Shown piece by piece: positions 8,051-15,787 of a stretch of DNA of 64,000 nucleotides; position 1 is the first letter of the stretch, and the number at the start of each line of letters is the position of its first letter. The translations under genes were made by a program, and so were the position numbers. This stretch comes from JAIBJN01 sp963775625 (GTDB lineage: Bacteria > Actinomycetota > Thermoleophilia > Gaiellales > Gaiellaceae), in the NCBI GenBank assembly GCA_963775625.1, contig CAVZJM010000002.1, positions 434,001 to 498,000 on the forward strand. The letters are read 5' to 3'. Below the pieces are notes generated by a model, which was not told the origin of the DNA, ran no database searches, and was given only the letters and a program-made list of their open reading frames with translations.

Positions 8051-8702
8051 CAACTCGGTTCGGATCCAGGTCGCCTTCGAAGGCGGCCAGTCGGTCGGCG
8101 CAAACGTCCCCCAGGAGGTCGCGGACGCGCTCGCGGCGGCGCTCGCCGCCTCGGAGGCGGTCTTCGAGCTGCCCACCGAGGACGGGACGTACGTGCTCTC
8201 GCTCGGGAAGGTCGTCTACGTGCGGCGCTCCGAGCGCGAGACGCAGATCGGCTTCGCTGCTACTGCGCTGCGGATGGCCCGGCGGCACAGCGGCTTTCGT
8301 AGCTTCGTGTAGGAGCCGGGCGAGGTGCTCGAGGAGCTTCCAGGCCACGTCCGGGTCGTTCTTGACGAAGCCTCGAAACTCCCACACGGACGTGACGAGA
8401 GTCTGGAGGTCGGTCTCCGCAGTGACCGTCGCCGTGCGGACGCGGTCGCCGATGAGCGCGATCTCGCCGAAATGGTCTCCGGGACCGAGAACGTCCAGGC
8501 TCTGTCCGTCGGCGGAGACCCGGGCGGTGCCGTCGGTGATGACGAAGAATCCGATCCCCCGCTCGTCGCCCTGCTTGACCACGACGGTGTCAGCCGGGAA
8601 GGCGCGCTCCGTGAAGGAGCCCGCGACCCGCTCGAGCTCCTTGGCATCGAGCCCTGAGAGGAGCGGGACGCGGCTCAGAGCCTCGACGGTGTCGATCGCC
8701 AC
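7950..8702 (-). CDS. Cyclic-nucleotide-binding domain protein (Crp/cNMP fold), C-terminus uncertain
   Basis: The first 140 residues are a cNMP-binding beta-barrel: LLSGLDAKELERVAGSF, the glycine turns in KQGDERGIGFFVITDG, and the phosphate-binding cassette GPGDHFGEIALIGDRVRTATV. No helix-turn-helix domain follows, so it is a stand-alone sensor rather than a classic Crp regulator. The frame stays open for about 100 further codons, but these lie antisense to the two upstream plus-strand genes and look arginine-rich and unstructured. The true protein may end near 8290. Start: GTG 8702, with TACGAT at 8709-8714 six bases upstream (leaderless). A class III cyclase gene lies at 21.4-22.8 kb. Confidence 0.68.
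   Translation of the reverse strand: MAIDTVEALSRVPLLSGLDAKELERVAGSFTERAFPADTVVVKQGDERGIGFFVITDGTARVSADGQSLDVLGPGDHFGEIALIGDRVRTATVTAETDLQTLVTSVWEFRGFVKNDPDVAWKLLEHLARLLHEATKAAVPPGHPQRSSSEADLRLALGAPHVDDLPEREHVRPVLGGQLEDRLRGGERRRERVRDLLGDVCADRLAAFEGDLDPNRVVRHRLPPRERREASGGGRTRRDARRGRAAARGR
8043..8312 (+). CDS. Small conserved protein of unknown function (DUF3107-like pattern)
   Basis: An 89-residue protein beginning with GTG and overlapping the epimerase stop, so probably translationally coupled to it. It has no signal peptide or membrane segment. The layout (VRIQVAFEGGQSV, then a helix, then a GTYVLSLGKVVYVRR strand pair) resembles the small actinobacterial DUF3107 proteins, but the match is loose. 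Residues from about 67 on (ALRMARRHSG) are antisense to the cNMP-binding gene, and that tail may not be part of the ancestral protein. No function is assigned. Confidence 0.55.
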   Translation: MSDNSVRIQVAFEGGQSVGANVPQEVADALAAALAASEAVFELPTEDGTYVLSLGKVVYVRRSERETQIGFAATALRMARRHSGFRSFV

Positions 8703-8708
8703 GACGCG

Positions 8709-8714
8709 ATCGTA
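8709..8714 (-). promoter_or_regulatory. -10 hexamer TACGAT, leaderless start at 8702
   Basis: The minus-strand hexamer TACGAT is separated by 6 bases from GTG 8702. A plus-strand TAGAGT (8737-8742) sits 6 bases before GTG 8749, so the two divergent genes each have their own hexamer. Confidence 0.5.
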
Positions 8715-8748
8715 CTGTCCTCGAGCCCGTGCCGTCTAGAGTCGTGGC

Positions 8749-9675
8749 GTGCCTCTGGCCGTCGGAATCGTAGGCCTCCCCGACGCGGGGAAGACGACGC
8801 TCTTCAACGTGCTCACCGGCGCCGGCGCCACGGTTTCGGGGAAGGAGAACGTCGGCATGGCGCCGGTTGCGGACGAGCGTCTCGGCCCCGTGGCGCAGGT
8901 GGTCGGCTCCAGGAAGGTCACGCCGGCCTCGATCCGGGTCGTGGACGTCCCCGGGAGCGGCGTCCAGCTGCTCGGGAACCTCCGCCGGGTCGACGCGCTC
9001 CTCCTCGTTCTCGACAGCTGGTCGGGAACGCGAAGCCCCGAAGACGACCGTGTCACCTTCGGCCTGGAGCTCCTCCTGGCCGACCGCGAGCACGTGGGTC
9101 GGCGCCTGGAGCGGGTGGCCAAGCAGGCGAAGTCGGGTGACCCGGCGCTGCGCGAGGAGGCAGCCCTCCTCGAGCGCCTCGCTGCCCATCTCGACGCCGG
9201 CGAGACCGTCGTGAGCTTTCCGGAGCCGATCCCCTCGGAGCTCGAGCCGCTGACCACGAAGCCGCTGCTCGAGCTCGTGAACGGGCCGGCGGGGATCGAC
9301 CTGAAGCTCGAGTCGGAGCTGGCCGAGCTCGGAGAGAGCGAAGCCGCTGCGTTCCGCGAAGGCGCCTCGGCGCTGGAGGACGTGGTCCGGCGCCTCTTCG
9401 CCGCGCTCGACCTCGTCAGCTTCTTCACGGCCGGTGAGACGGAGACGCGGGCCTGGACGCTACGCCGGGGCGAGACGGCGCTGGACGCGGCCGCCGTCGT
9501 CCACACGGACCTCGCGCAGGGCTTCATCCGCGCCGAGGTGATCCGCTGGGACGACCTCGTCGCGTGCGGCTCCCACGCCGAGGCCGCGCGGCGGGGCCTT
9601 CAGCGGCTCGAGGGCAAGGGGTACCTCGTCGAGGACGGCGACGTCCTCAACATCAGGTTCAGCCCGCCGCGCTGA
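8749..9675 (+). CDS. Divergent YchF/Obg-like P-loop NTPase
   Basis: YchF/OLA1 proteins are ribosome-associated ATPases. This 308-residue protein has the P-loop GLPDAGKTT (family form GLPNVGKST) and an altered switch II (VVDVPGSG). Its C-terminal TGS-like end fits the family closely: VSFFTAGETETRAWTLRRG, then GFIRAEVIRWDDLV and GYLVEDGDVLNIRF. The NMxE/NxxE base-recognition motif expected in the middle is replaced by ELVNGPAG, and the helical domain is shortened (about 360 residues is usual). It is therefore probably a paralogue with changed nucleotide use. GTG 8749 follows TAGAGT by 6 bases. Confidence 0.82.
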   Translation: MPLAVGIVGLPDAGKTTLFNVLTGAGATVSGKENVGMAPVADERLGPVAQVVGSRKVTPASIRVVDVPGSGVQLLGNLRRVDALLLVLDSWSGTRSPEDDRVTFGLELLLADREHVGRRLERVAKQAKSGDPALREEAALLERLAAHLDAGETVVSFPEPIPSELEPLTTKPLLELVNGPAGIDLKLESELAELGESEAAAFREGASALEDVVRRLFAALDLVSFFTAGETETRAWTLRRGETALDAAAVVHTDLAQGFIRAEVIRWDDLVACGSHAEAARRGLQRLEGKGYLVEDGDVLNIRFSPPR

Positions 9676-9679
9676 TGGG

Positions 9680-10291
9680 CTAAGTCGCGCTGGTGCTTCG
9701 CCAGCCGGTCACGCGCGCCGTTCGAACCAGCAGCACCAGGCTCACCGCCAGCACCCAGGCGAGCCAGACGAAGAGTGGGAAGAAGAAGACCGCGAAGAGC
9801 AGGAAGGGCGCGACGAGGAAGCCCGCCAGCGCCAGCCAGCGGGGCAGCAACCCGGTTCGGTAGGCGACGATCGACGTCGCCATCGCCACGAGCGCCCCGG
9901 TCATGGTCGAGCATGCGAGCAGCGCGAAGCCGGCGTTGGTGAACGCATTGGCGGTGTTCGGGTCGAACGGAAAGGCGTCCTGTCCGGCCGTGGCCGCCGG
10001 GGTGATGTAGAGCGATGCGGAGACGAGCAGGAGCGTCGCGCTCGCCACTCCGGCTCCGAACGCGAGCGCGGTCCAGCGGGCCGGGTCGCCTTCGGCCCGG
10101 ACGAGCACGCCGCGCAGCGCGCCCAGGAACCAGAGGAAGGCCAGAGCCGCGCCGACGAGGAGGAAGAAGACGAAGAACGCCGCGCCGCGGTTCCCCTCGT
10201 CCGCGTACCACTCCGCCACTTCCTCGGGCGTGTCTCCCGGCCCGCTCCCGCTGACGCCGAGCGCGGCGAGCACGAACACGGCGAACGCCAC
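9680..10291 (-). CDS. Hypothetical integral membrane protein
   Basis: A 203-residue protein with about five hydrophobic helices: an N-terminal one, then roughly residues 38-62, 72-97, 118-143 and 148-185. A short soluble segment after the first helix contains TPEEVAEWYADEGNRGAA. No family was recognised with confidence. GTG 10291 is the most likely start, 45 bases after the stop of the upstream HD-domain gene, and the two may share a transcript. The stop lies close to the 3' end of the convergent YchF-like gene. Confidence 0.6.
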   Translation of the reverse strand: MAFAVFVLAALGVSGSGPGDTPEEVAEWYADEGNRGAAFFVFFLLVGAALAFLWFLGALRGVLVRAEGDPARWTALAFGAGVASATLLLVSASLYITPAATAGQDAFPFDPNTANAFTNAGFALLACSTMTGALVAMATSIVAYRTGLLPRWLALAGFLVAPFLLFAVFFFPLFVWLAWVLAVSLVLLVRTARVTGWRSTSAT

Positions 10292-10335
10292 CCCGGCGAG
10301 CGGCGACCAGCGTTGCCAGCGATCCCGCTCCAGCG

Positions 10336-11169
10336 CTACCGCTCCGCCGTCACCGGCCGCATCGCAGCAGCGGCGTCGAGCTGGTTGGCGTGGTAGAGAA
10401 CGGCCGCTTCCGCGGTGCGAGCCGCCCGGGCATCGTGGTGTGCCGAGACCGCATGGAGGAGCTCGGCCAGCACCTCCGGCTCGAGGCCGCCGGCGCGCTC
10501 CTCGATCAGGCGAAGGCCGAGGTGGACGTGTCCGAGCAGCCGTCCCTCGGTCGTGGGGAGGAAGAGCGGGCCGCGGTCGAGCTCTCGTGTGCGCCCGGCG
10601 TCGTGCAGGAGCGCGGCCGCGAGCAGGAGGTCGGCCCGCAGCCGCTGATGGAGCTGAGCGGCTTCGCGGCAGAGGGAAGCGACGCCGACCGTGTGCTCGA
10701 GCAGGCCTCCGGCCCAGGAGTGGTGGCCTTCCTGGGTTGCCGGCAGGATGCGCAGGCGTGCGCGGAAGTCAGCGTCGGCGGCGAGCCCGGCGACCAGCCC
10801 GCGCAGGCCCGGATGGGCGATCTCGGCGGCCAGGAACTCGAAGAACCCGTCCAGCTCGTCGACGTCGCGCCGCGGCTCGGGCACGAGCTCGGCAGGATCC
10901 GTCTGAGACGGCTCGAGCGAGCGCACCTCGAGTTGGAGGCGGTCGCGGAAGCGCTCCACACGTCCGAGCACGCGGACGGCGTCTCCCTCCCCGAAGCGCT
11001 TGTCCAGAAGCTCGACGTCGTTCCAGACGCGGGCCTCGATCTTGCCTGTCGGGTCGACCAGCTCGAGCGCGAGGTAGGGGCTGCCGGAGCGGGTGCGGAG
11101 CCGTTGCTTGCGGGCGACCGCGTACAGGCCTTCGACGACCCGGTCCTCGGCCAGCTCCGCGATCGACAC
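10336..11169 (-). CDS. YhaM-like 3'-5' exoribonuclease (OB-fold plus HD domain)
   Basis: YhaM-type nucleases degrade short RNA or single-stranded DNA. In this 277-residue protein residues 1-85 form a nucleic-acid-binding OB fold (PYLALELVDPTGKIEARVW). The rest is a metal-dependent HD domain with GGLLEHTVGVASL, the LLHDAGRTREL signature and later His residues in LLGHVHLG and SAHHD. The architecture and length fit YhaM/CBF1-like proteins. Start: GTG 11169, with TAGAAT at 11176-11181 six bases upstream. It is divergent from the DUF1015 gene. Confidence 0.82.
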   Translation of the reverse strand: MSIAELAEDRVVEGLYAVARKQRLRTRSGSPYLALELVDPTGKIEARVWNDVELLDKRFGEGDAVRVLGRVERFRDRLQLEVRSLEPSQTDPAELVPEPRRDVDELDGFFEFLAAEIAHPGLRGLVAGLAADADFRARLRILPATQEGHHSWAGGLLEHTVGVASLCREAAQLHQRLRADLLLAAALLHDAGRTRELDRGPLFLPTTEGRLLGHVHLGLRLIEERAGGLEPEVLAELLHAVSAHHDARAARTAEAAVLYHANQLDAAAAMRPVTAER

Positions 11170-11175
11170 CCTGCG

Positions 11176-11181
11176 ATTCTA
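11176..11181 (-). promoter_or_regulatory. -10 hexamer TAGAAT, leaderless start at 11169
   Basis: TAGAAT on the minus strand lies 6 bases before GTG 11169. The divergent plus-strand hexamer TAAGCT (11199-11204) lies 8 bases before GTG 11213. Confidence 0.5.
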
Positions 11182-11212
11182 GGTCCGGGGACGGATGGTA
11201 AGCTGGCCCGCA

Positions 11213-12322
11213 GTGCCCCTGCTCAAGCCGTTTCGCGCCCTTCGCTACGACGAAGGGACGGCGGGGCCGCTCGGCGACCTGGTCGCACCTCCGTACGACG
11301 TCATCACCCCGGAGTCCCGCGACCGGCTCCTGGCCCGGAGCCCGTGGAACGCCGTGCGGCTCGTTCGCCCCGACGACCCGGCGGAAGCCGCCCGCGAGCT
11401 CGCCGACTGGCGCGAGCGGGGCGTGCTCGTCCGGGAGGAGCGGCCCGCCGTCTGGCTCCTCGAGGAGGAGTTCACGGGCCCCGACGAGATCGAACGGGTC
11501 CGGCGCGGGATCGTCGCCCGCGTACGCCTGCGGCCGTACGGCGACGGCGTCGTCCTTCCCCACGAGGGCACGTTCACCGCTCCGAAGGAGGCCCGGCTGC
11601 GGCTGCTTCGGGCGACGCGGGTGAAGCCGTCGCCGATCTTCCTCCTCCAGCACGGCAGCGCGCCGACCCCCGTGGGAGCTCCGGATCTCCAGGCCGAGCT
11701 CGACGGCGTCACCAGCCGGCTCTGGCGCATCGAAGACCCTGACGCGATCGCCCAGGTCGTGGACGGCGTCGAGGGCCCGCTCCTGATCGCCGACGGCCAC
11801 CACCGCTACGAGACCGGTCTCAGCTTCCACGAGGAGGACGGGACCGAGGCGACCGCCTACGTGCTGGCGGTGCTCGTCGGCATCGACGACGAGGGCCTGG
11901 AGATCTTCCCGACGCACCGCATGACTGCCGGCGCCGTGCCGGACCTCGACGGCCGCTTCAGGCAGACGCCGCTGGCGGGGCCCGGCGAGGCCGCCTCCGC
12001 CCTCGCGGGCGTCGCCCGCGACCATCCTGCGTTCGTGCTCCTCCGCCCCGACGGCGCGGCGCTCGTCGAGGGGAGCGAGCGCGCCCTCGACACCGCGCTC
12101 GTGGACTCGCTCCCCCTCTCCGACGTGGAGTACACGGCCAGCGCGGCCGCGGCCGAGCGAGCCGTGTCGAGCGGGGAGGCCACGGCCGCGTTCCTCGTGC
12201 GGCCGCCGACGGTGCAGCAGGTGGAGGAGTTCGCGCGCGCCGGAGTGCGCATGCCTCCGAAGAGCACCTACTTCTTCCCGAAGCTGGCGAGCGGCCTCCT
12301 CTTCTCTCCCTTCGACGAGTGA
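11213..12322 (+). CDS. DUF1015 family protein
   Basis: A 369-residue protein of the DUF1015 family, found widely in bacteria and archaea and without an established reaction. Family landmarks are the N-terminal KPFRALRYD, the APPYDVITPE motif, the LLIADGHHRYET block near residue 195, and the C-terminal KSTYFFPKLASGL. No signal peptide or membrane helix is present. Start: GTG 11213 (MPLLKPF), 8 bases after TAAGCT; a start further upstream is possible but adds residues absent from the family. The stop overlaps the next start (GTGA), implying translational coupling with the inositol-phosphatase-family gene. Confidence 0.88.
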   Translation: MPLLKPFRALRYDEGTAGPLGDLVAPPYDVITPESRDRLLARSPWNAVRLVRPDDPAEAARELADWRERGVLVREERPAVWLLEEEFTGPDEIERVRRGIVARVRLRPYGDGVVLPHEGTFTAPKEARLRLLRATRVKPSPIFLLQHGSAPTPVGAPDLQAELDGVTSRLWRIEDPDAIAQVVDGVEGPLLIADGHHRYETGLSFHEEDGTEATAYVLAVLVGIDDEGLEIFPTHRMTAGAVPDLDGRFRQTPLAGPGEAASALAGVARDHPAFVLLRPDGAALVEGSERALDTALVDSLPLSDVEYTASAAAAERAVSSGEATAAFLVRPPTVQQVEEFARAGVRMPPKSTYFFPKLASGLLFSPFDE

Positions 12323-13125
12323 CGGACTGGCTCGAAGCCTGCCGGGACGCGGCGACGGCCGTGAGGCGCGTGCTCGAGGAGCTGCCGACGCGCCACGAGC
12401 GCGAGCCGCGCGTCGGCGACGGCGAGGGGGGCGACGAGACGACGGCGGTGGACGCGGCGGCGGAGGCGGCCGTGGTCGAGGTCCTCGAGGGCGTTCCCGC
12501 CGGCTTCACGCTCGTCTCGGAGGAGCTCGGGCTGCGCGTCTTCGGGGACGGCGGCGACGGGCTGACCGTGGTCTGCGACCCCATCGACGGCAGCCTGAAC
12601 GCCAAGCGCGGCATCCCCTTCTTCTCGCTCTCGCTCGCCGTGGCCTCCGGGTCGCGCATGGAGGACGTCGAGCTCGGCTTCGTCCACGACCTCGGCACTG
12701 GCGAGGAGTGGGTCGCGCGCCGCGGCGAGGGAGCGTTCCTGAACGGAAGCCGGCTGGACGGCCCCGGTCCGAAGGAGCGCATCGAGATCCTGTCGCTCGA
12801 GGCGACCCGCACCGATCTCGTCGCCGAGCACGTCGCCGGCCTCGTCGGGTTCGCCGTTCGCACCCGCGTGATGGGCTCGCTGGCGCTCTCCCTCTGCCAT
12901 CTCGCCGCCGGCCGCATGGACGCGGTCGTCTCCCTGAAGCCCGCCAGGAGCGTGGACATCGCCGCCGCGCAGCTCCTCGTTCGCGAGCGCGGGCTGGCGA
13001 TCGACTTGCCCGAAGCTCCGCCGTTCGGCGCCGCGCCGCTCGACCTGGGCGCGCGCTCCCGCGTCGTCGCGGCGGCGACCCCCGAGCTCTGCGCCGAGCT
13101 CCACGCCCGCCTCGATCCCAAGTGA
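12319..13125 (+). CDS. Inositol monophosphatase family phosphatase
   Basis: A 268-residue member of the Mg-dependent sugar/inositol phosphatase superfamily. Metal-binding motifs are present: Glu in SEELG, the DPIDGSLN loop (family D-P-[IL]-D-G-[ST]), and a C-terminal Asp in ARSVDIAAAQ, where WDxAAG is usual. Candidate substrates are myo-inositol phosphate, fructose bisphosphate or adenosine bisphosphate; sequence alone does not decide. GTG start, overlapping the DUF1015 stop. It converges on the GNAT gene across a small hairpin. Confidence 0.85.
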   Translation: MTDWLEACRDAATAVRRVLEELPTRHEREPRVGDGEGGDETTAVDAAAEAAVVEVLEGVPAGFTLVSEELGLRVFGDGGDGLTVVCDPIDGSLNAKRGIPFFSLSLAVASGSRMEDVELGFVHDLGTGEEWVARRGEGAFLNGSRLDGPGPKERIEILSLEATRTDLVAEHVAGLVGFAVRTRVMGSLALSLCHLAAGRMDAVVSLKPARSVDIAAAQLLVRERGLAIDLPEAPPFGAAPLDLGARSRVVAAATPELCAELHARLDPK

Positions 13126-13141
13126 CAGACTGTTACTTGGC
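13117..13141. terminator. Stem-loop between convergent genes
   Basis: A 10-bp inverted repeat, CCAAGTGACA / TGTTACTTGG with a 3-base GAC loop (one G-T pair), spans the stop codons of the inositol-phosphatase-family gene and the convergent GNAT gene. There is no T-run. It may act as a bidirectional terminator. Confidence 0.5.
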
Positions 13142-13729
13142 TTGGAGCCGCCGCTCGAGGTTCGTCCGCACGGCCGGCCACTCGTCGTCCGTGATCGCGT
13201 AGTACGCGGAGTCGCGCAGGGCCCCGTCGCGAACGAGCATGTGCTTCACGAAGATGCCCTCGAAGCGGGCCGGTAGCGCTTCCAGGGCGGCGCGGGAGCG
13301 CTCGTTCAGCGCGTCGGTCTTGAACTCGACCCGCATGCAGCCGAGCGTCTCGAACGCGTGACGGAGCAGGAGGAGCTTCGCCTCCGCGTTCGCCCCGCTG
13401 CCCCACGCGCTGCGCGCGTTCCAGGTCCAGCCGATCTCGAGCCCGCGATGCTCGGGACGAAGTGTGAGGTAGCGGGTGCTCCCGATCGCCGTGCCGCCTG
13501 CCCGCTCGACGACGGCGAAGGGGACGTCCAGGCCCGCGTCCCGGCGGGCGAGTGCGTCCTCCAGCCAGCCGTGGAAGCTCTCGCGGTCGGCCGCGGCGTG
13601 CCACGGCAGCCAGCGCCAGACCTCGGGGTCCTTCGCCGCTTCCCAGAGGTCGTCCTCGTGCTCCGGTCCGAGCGGCTCGACGACGACGAGGTTTCCCTCG
13701 AGCCGCTCGGCGATCCGCTCCCAGGTCAA
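13133..13729 (-). CDS. GNAT family acetyltransferase
   Basis: A 198-residue protein resembling RimJ/RimL-type GNATs. It has an N-terminal VVVEPLGPEHEDDLWEAAKDPEVWRWLP, a central IGSTRYLTLRPEHRGLEIGWTW, and the acetyl-CoA-binding segment around SGANAEAKLLLLRHAFE, followed by VEFKTDALNERSRAALEA. The likely start is TTG 13729, which overlaps the stop of the upstream L,D-transpeptidase (TTGA). The ATG at 13780 would lie deep inside that gene and adds residues not seen in GNATs. Its target is unknown; it probably shares a transcript with the cell-wall genes. Confidence 0.78.
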   Translation of the reverse strand: MTWERIAERLEGNLVVVEPLGPEHEDDLWEAAKDPEVWRWLPWHAAADRESFHGWLEDALARRDAGLDVPFAVVERAGGTAIGSTRYLTLRPEHRGLEIGWTWNARSAWGSGANAEAKLLLLRHAFETLGCMRVEFKTDALNERSRAALEALPARFEGIFVKHMLVRDGALRDSAYYAITDDEWPAVRTNLERRLQAK

Positions 13730-14733
13730 GCGTCGAGGATGTAGACCGGCGTGCCTTCCTTGACGCGCTCGAAGAGCCACTCGGCCTGGGGCACGAGCAT
13801 GCGGATGCAGCCGTGGGAGGCGGAGTAGCCGATCGAGGCGGCGTCAGGCGTGCCGTGGATCCCGACCGCCGGGGCCGAGAGGCCCATCCACCGGGTGCCG
13901 AGGGGGTTGCCGGGCCCGGGCGGGATCGGCTCCGCGCCCTCGGCCCAGTCCGAGTCGGGCGGTCGCCACCAGGGGTTCCGCTGCTTGGTGACGATCTCGT
14001 AGCTTCCCAGCGGGGTCGGGTAGGACGCCTGGCCGGTGGCGACGCCGAACTTCCTGGCCACGTGCATTCCCTTCGGCCCGCCCGGACGGTAGAAGACGAG
14101 CCGGTTGGACGCGCGCTTGATGACGATCGCAGGCCCGACCTCCGCGTTGGTGCGGCGTGGAGGCACGGCGTAGACGGGGAGCTGGACCACCGCGCGCTCG
14201 TGGTTTTCGAGCGCGCTTTGGACGGCGAGCCGCGTGGGCCACTGTGACAGCCCGTAGCCGAGGCGCGCGCGCTTCACCTCGGGACGGTTCTTGCGAAGCA
14301 CGATCACAGCGTTCCGGTGTCGCCGGTCGAAGCTCCGCGCGAACGAGCGCACCCAGCGCGCGAGCTTGCGCTCGTCGATCTCGACGCCCAGGGTCAGAGC
14401 CGTGTCTTCGGGAGCCCTCAGCGCCGCCTGCACGACGGTCTCGATCTGGGGCTCGGCGCCGAGCGTGTACGGCGCGTAGCGCCACGACGTGTCGCGGAAG
14501 CCGACGGTCAACGGGCGCGACGCGAGCCGGATGAGCGCGCGCTCCGCCTCTGCAGCGCTCATGCCGCTGACGAGGAGGCCCGAAACCGTCACGCCGCCTG
14601 CGATGGTCGTCCTCCGGCCGGTGTCCTCCGGCTGCCCGCCCGCCTCCTGTGCGCGAGCGGCGGCCTCGACGCCGATGAGAATCGCCGACGCGAAGGCGAC
14701 CAGGGTCACGGCCCGCGCGCCCAGGCGCGTCAT
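13726..14733 (-). CDS. Secreted L,D-transpeptidase (YkuD) with peptidoglycan-binding domain
   Basis: L,D-transpeptidases make 3-3 cross-links in peptidoglycan. This 335-residue protein has an N-terminal signal/anchor helix (about 8-28). A domain like those N-terminal to many actinobacterial YkuD enzymes follows (VSGLLVSGMSAAEAERAL, family PG_binding_4/VanW-type). The YkuD catalytic domain contains IHGTPDAASIGYSASHGC with the nucleophilic Cys near residue 309. The start is ATG 14733; GTG 14754 adds seven residues and is also possible. It is the last but one gene of the minus-strand response-regulator, kinase and lipoprotein cluster, which fits a role in envelope homeostasis. Confidence 0.87.
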   Translation of the reverse strand: MTRLGARAVTLVAFASAILIGVEAAARAQEAGGQPEDTGRRTTIAGGVTVSGLLVSGMSAAEAERALIRLASRPLTVGFRDTSWRYAPYTLGAEPQIETVVQAALRAPEDTALTLGVEIDERKLARWVRSFARSFDRRHRNAVIVLRKNRPEVKRARLGYGLSQWPTRLAVQSALENHERAVVQLPVYAVPPRRTNAEVGPAIVIKRASNRLVFYRPGGPKGMHVARKFGVATGQASYPTPLGSYEIVTKQRNPWWRPPDSDWAEGAEPIPPGPGNPLGTRWMGLSAPAVGIHGTPDAASIGYSASHGCIRMLVPQAEWLFERVKEGTPVYILDA

Positions 14734-14851
14734 GCGGTACCTGCGGTGGCTCACGGCGTCACGGTCCGGGGCAAGTGTGGGAGCACGGGGCGAACGGCGG
14801 AGAGCCTTGCTTCGACGTCGGACGCCGCGGCCCTTGTCGGCAGGGAGGGCG

Positions 14852-15760
14852 TCACGGCAGGAGTCGGACGGGGATGCGGACTTCGTGCGGGTAGGTCCCG
14901 GTACCGGCCGCGTCGTCGTCGTGCACCACGATGGTGCCGTCCTGCTCGCGGTCGACCTCGTACGCCACGCTGGCGCGGAAGCTGCCGCGGCACCCGGTGC
15001 CGCACGTCGCCGTCGTGAAGGTCTCGACGAGCACGTCTCCATTCTGATCGAGAATCTCGATCCCGACGTTCGCCTCGAACACATTGGCGCTTCCCCGGAT
15101 CACGACGGGGCTCCCGACGGCCTGGTTGAGCGCCGGGCTCGTCACCAGGATGGCGGGCAGGACGTCGGCCGTGTCACGGCGGGTCAGCGGCTTGTCGCAC
15201 CAGTTGAGAACGCAGGTCTGCACGCCGTCGAGGCTGAAGAGGACGCCCTTGACCGTCGGGAACTGGGTGAGGGTGTAGACGACCTGGGCGACCCGCGCCT
15301 GCATGGAGGCGGTGCCGCCGCCCGACTCGAACTCCGAGGTCAGGTCGACGCGGGCGATCGAGCCGTCGATCTCGAGGCCGAGCAGCTGCGTGCCATCGGG
15401 GATCTCCGTGCGGAGCCCGTAGCCTTCCTCGAAGGAGTCCGGCCCTTCCAGGAGCGATTCGAGAGCTGCGGTGCCGACTCGCGCCGTCGCCGCCTCGGTG
15501 CGGTAGCCGACGAAGAGCCCGTCGGCGTTCGCGAACCAGACCTGGTACGTGACCTTGGCGCTCGAGGGCTCGGTCTCCGATTCCGTCTCGGTCGTCTCCT
15601 CCGTGGTCGGAATCTCGACCGTGGCGTCCTCCGGCGTCGTCGTGTCCACGGTCGGAACCGGCCCGGCGGAGGTGGCGTCCTCGTCCGAGCCGCAGCTGGC
15701 GAGGAGGAACCCGAGCGACGCGGCGAGGACTGCGGCGGGAACGACGAGCAGGGCCTTCAT
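14852..15760 (-). CDS. GerMN/Gmad2-domain lipoprotein (LpqB-like)
   Basis: A 302-residue exported protein with a type II signal ending in the lipobox LLASC (Cys 23), then a Thr/Glu-rich linker. A GerMN domain covers about 65-195 (VWFANADGLFVGYRTEAA to GVLFSLDG). A Gmad2 immunoglobulin-like domain follows (ILVTSPALNQAVGSPVVIRGSANVFEANV to the C-terminus). It lies directly downstream of a sensor kinase, as LpqB does downstream of MtrB in mycobacteria, where the lipoprotein modulates the kinase. Whether that interaction exists here is inference. Unlike LpqB it lacks a long C-terminal beta-propeller region. Confidence 0.85.
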   Translation of the reverse strand: MKALLVVPAAVLAASLGFLLASCGSDEDATSAGPVPTVDTTTPEDATVEIPTTEETTETESETEPSSAKVTYQVWFANADGLFVGYRTEAATARVGTAALESLLEGPDSFEEGYGLRTEIPDGTQLLGLEIDGSIARVDLTSEFESGGGTASMQARVAQVVYTLTQFPTVKGVLFSLDGVQTCVLNWCDKPLTRRDTADVLPAILVTSPALNQAVGSPVVIRGSANVFEANVGIEILDQNGDVLVETFTTATCGTGCRGSFRASVAYEVDREQDGTIVVHDDDAAGTGTYPHEVRIPVRLLP

Positions 15761-15787
15761 GTCTGCCTCCTTGGAAGACGCGGTGCG

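Noticed and set aside
14734..15084. Long N-terminal extension of the L,D-transpeptidase
   Set aside because: It is antisense-like, Ser/Arg-rich and overlaps the lipoprotein gene. The signal peptide begins at ATG 14733 (or GTG 14754).
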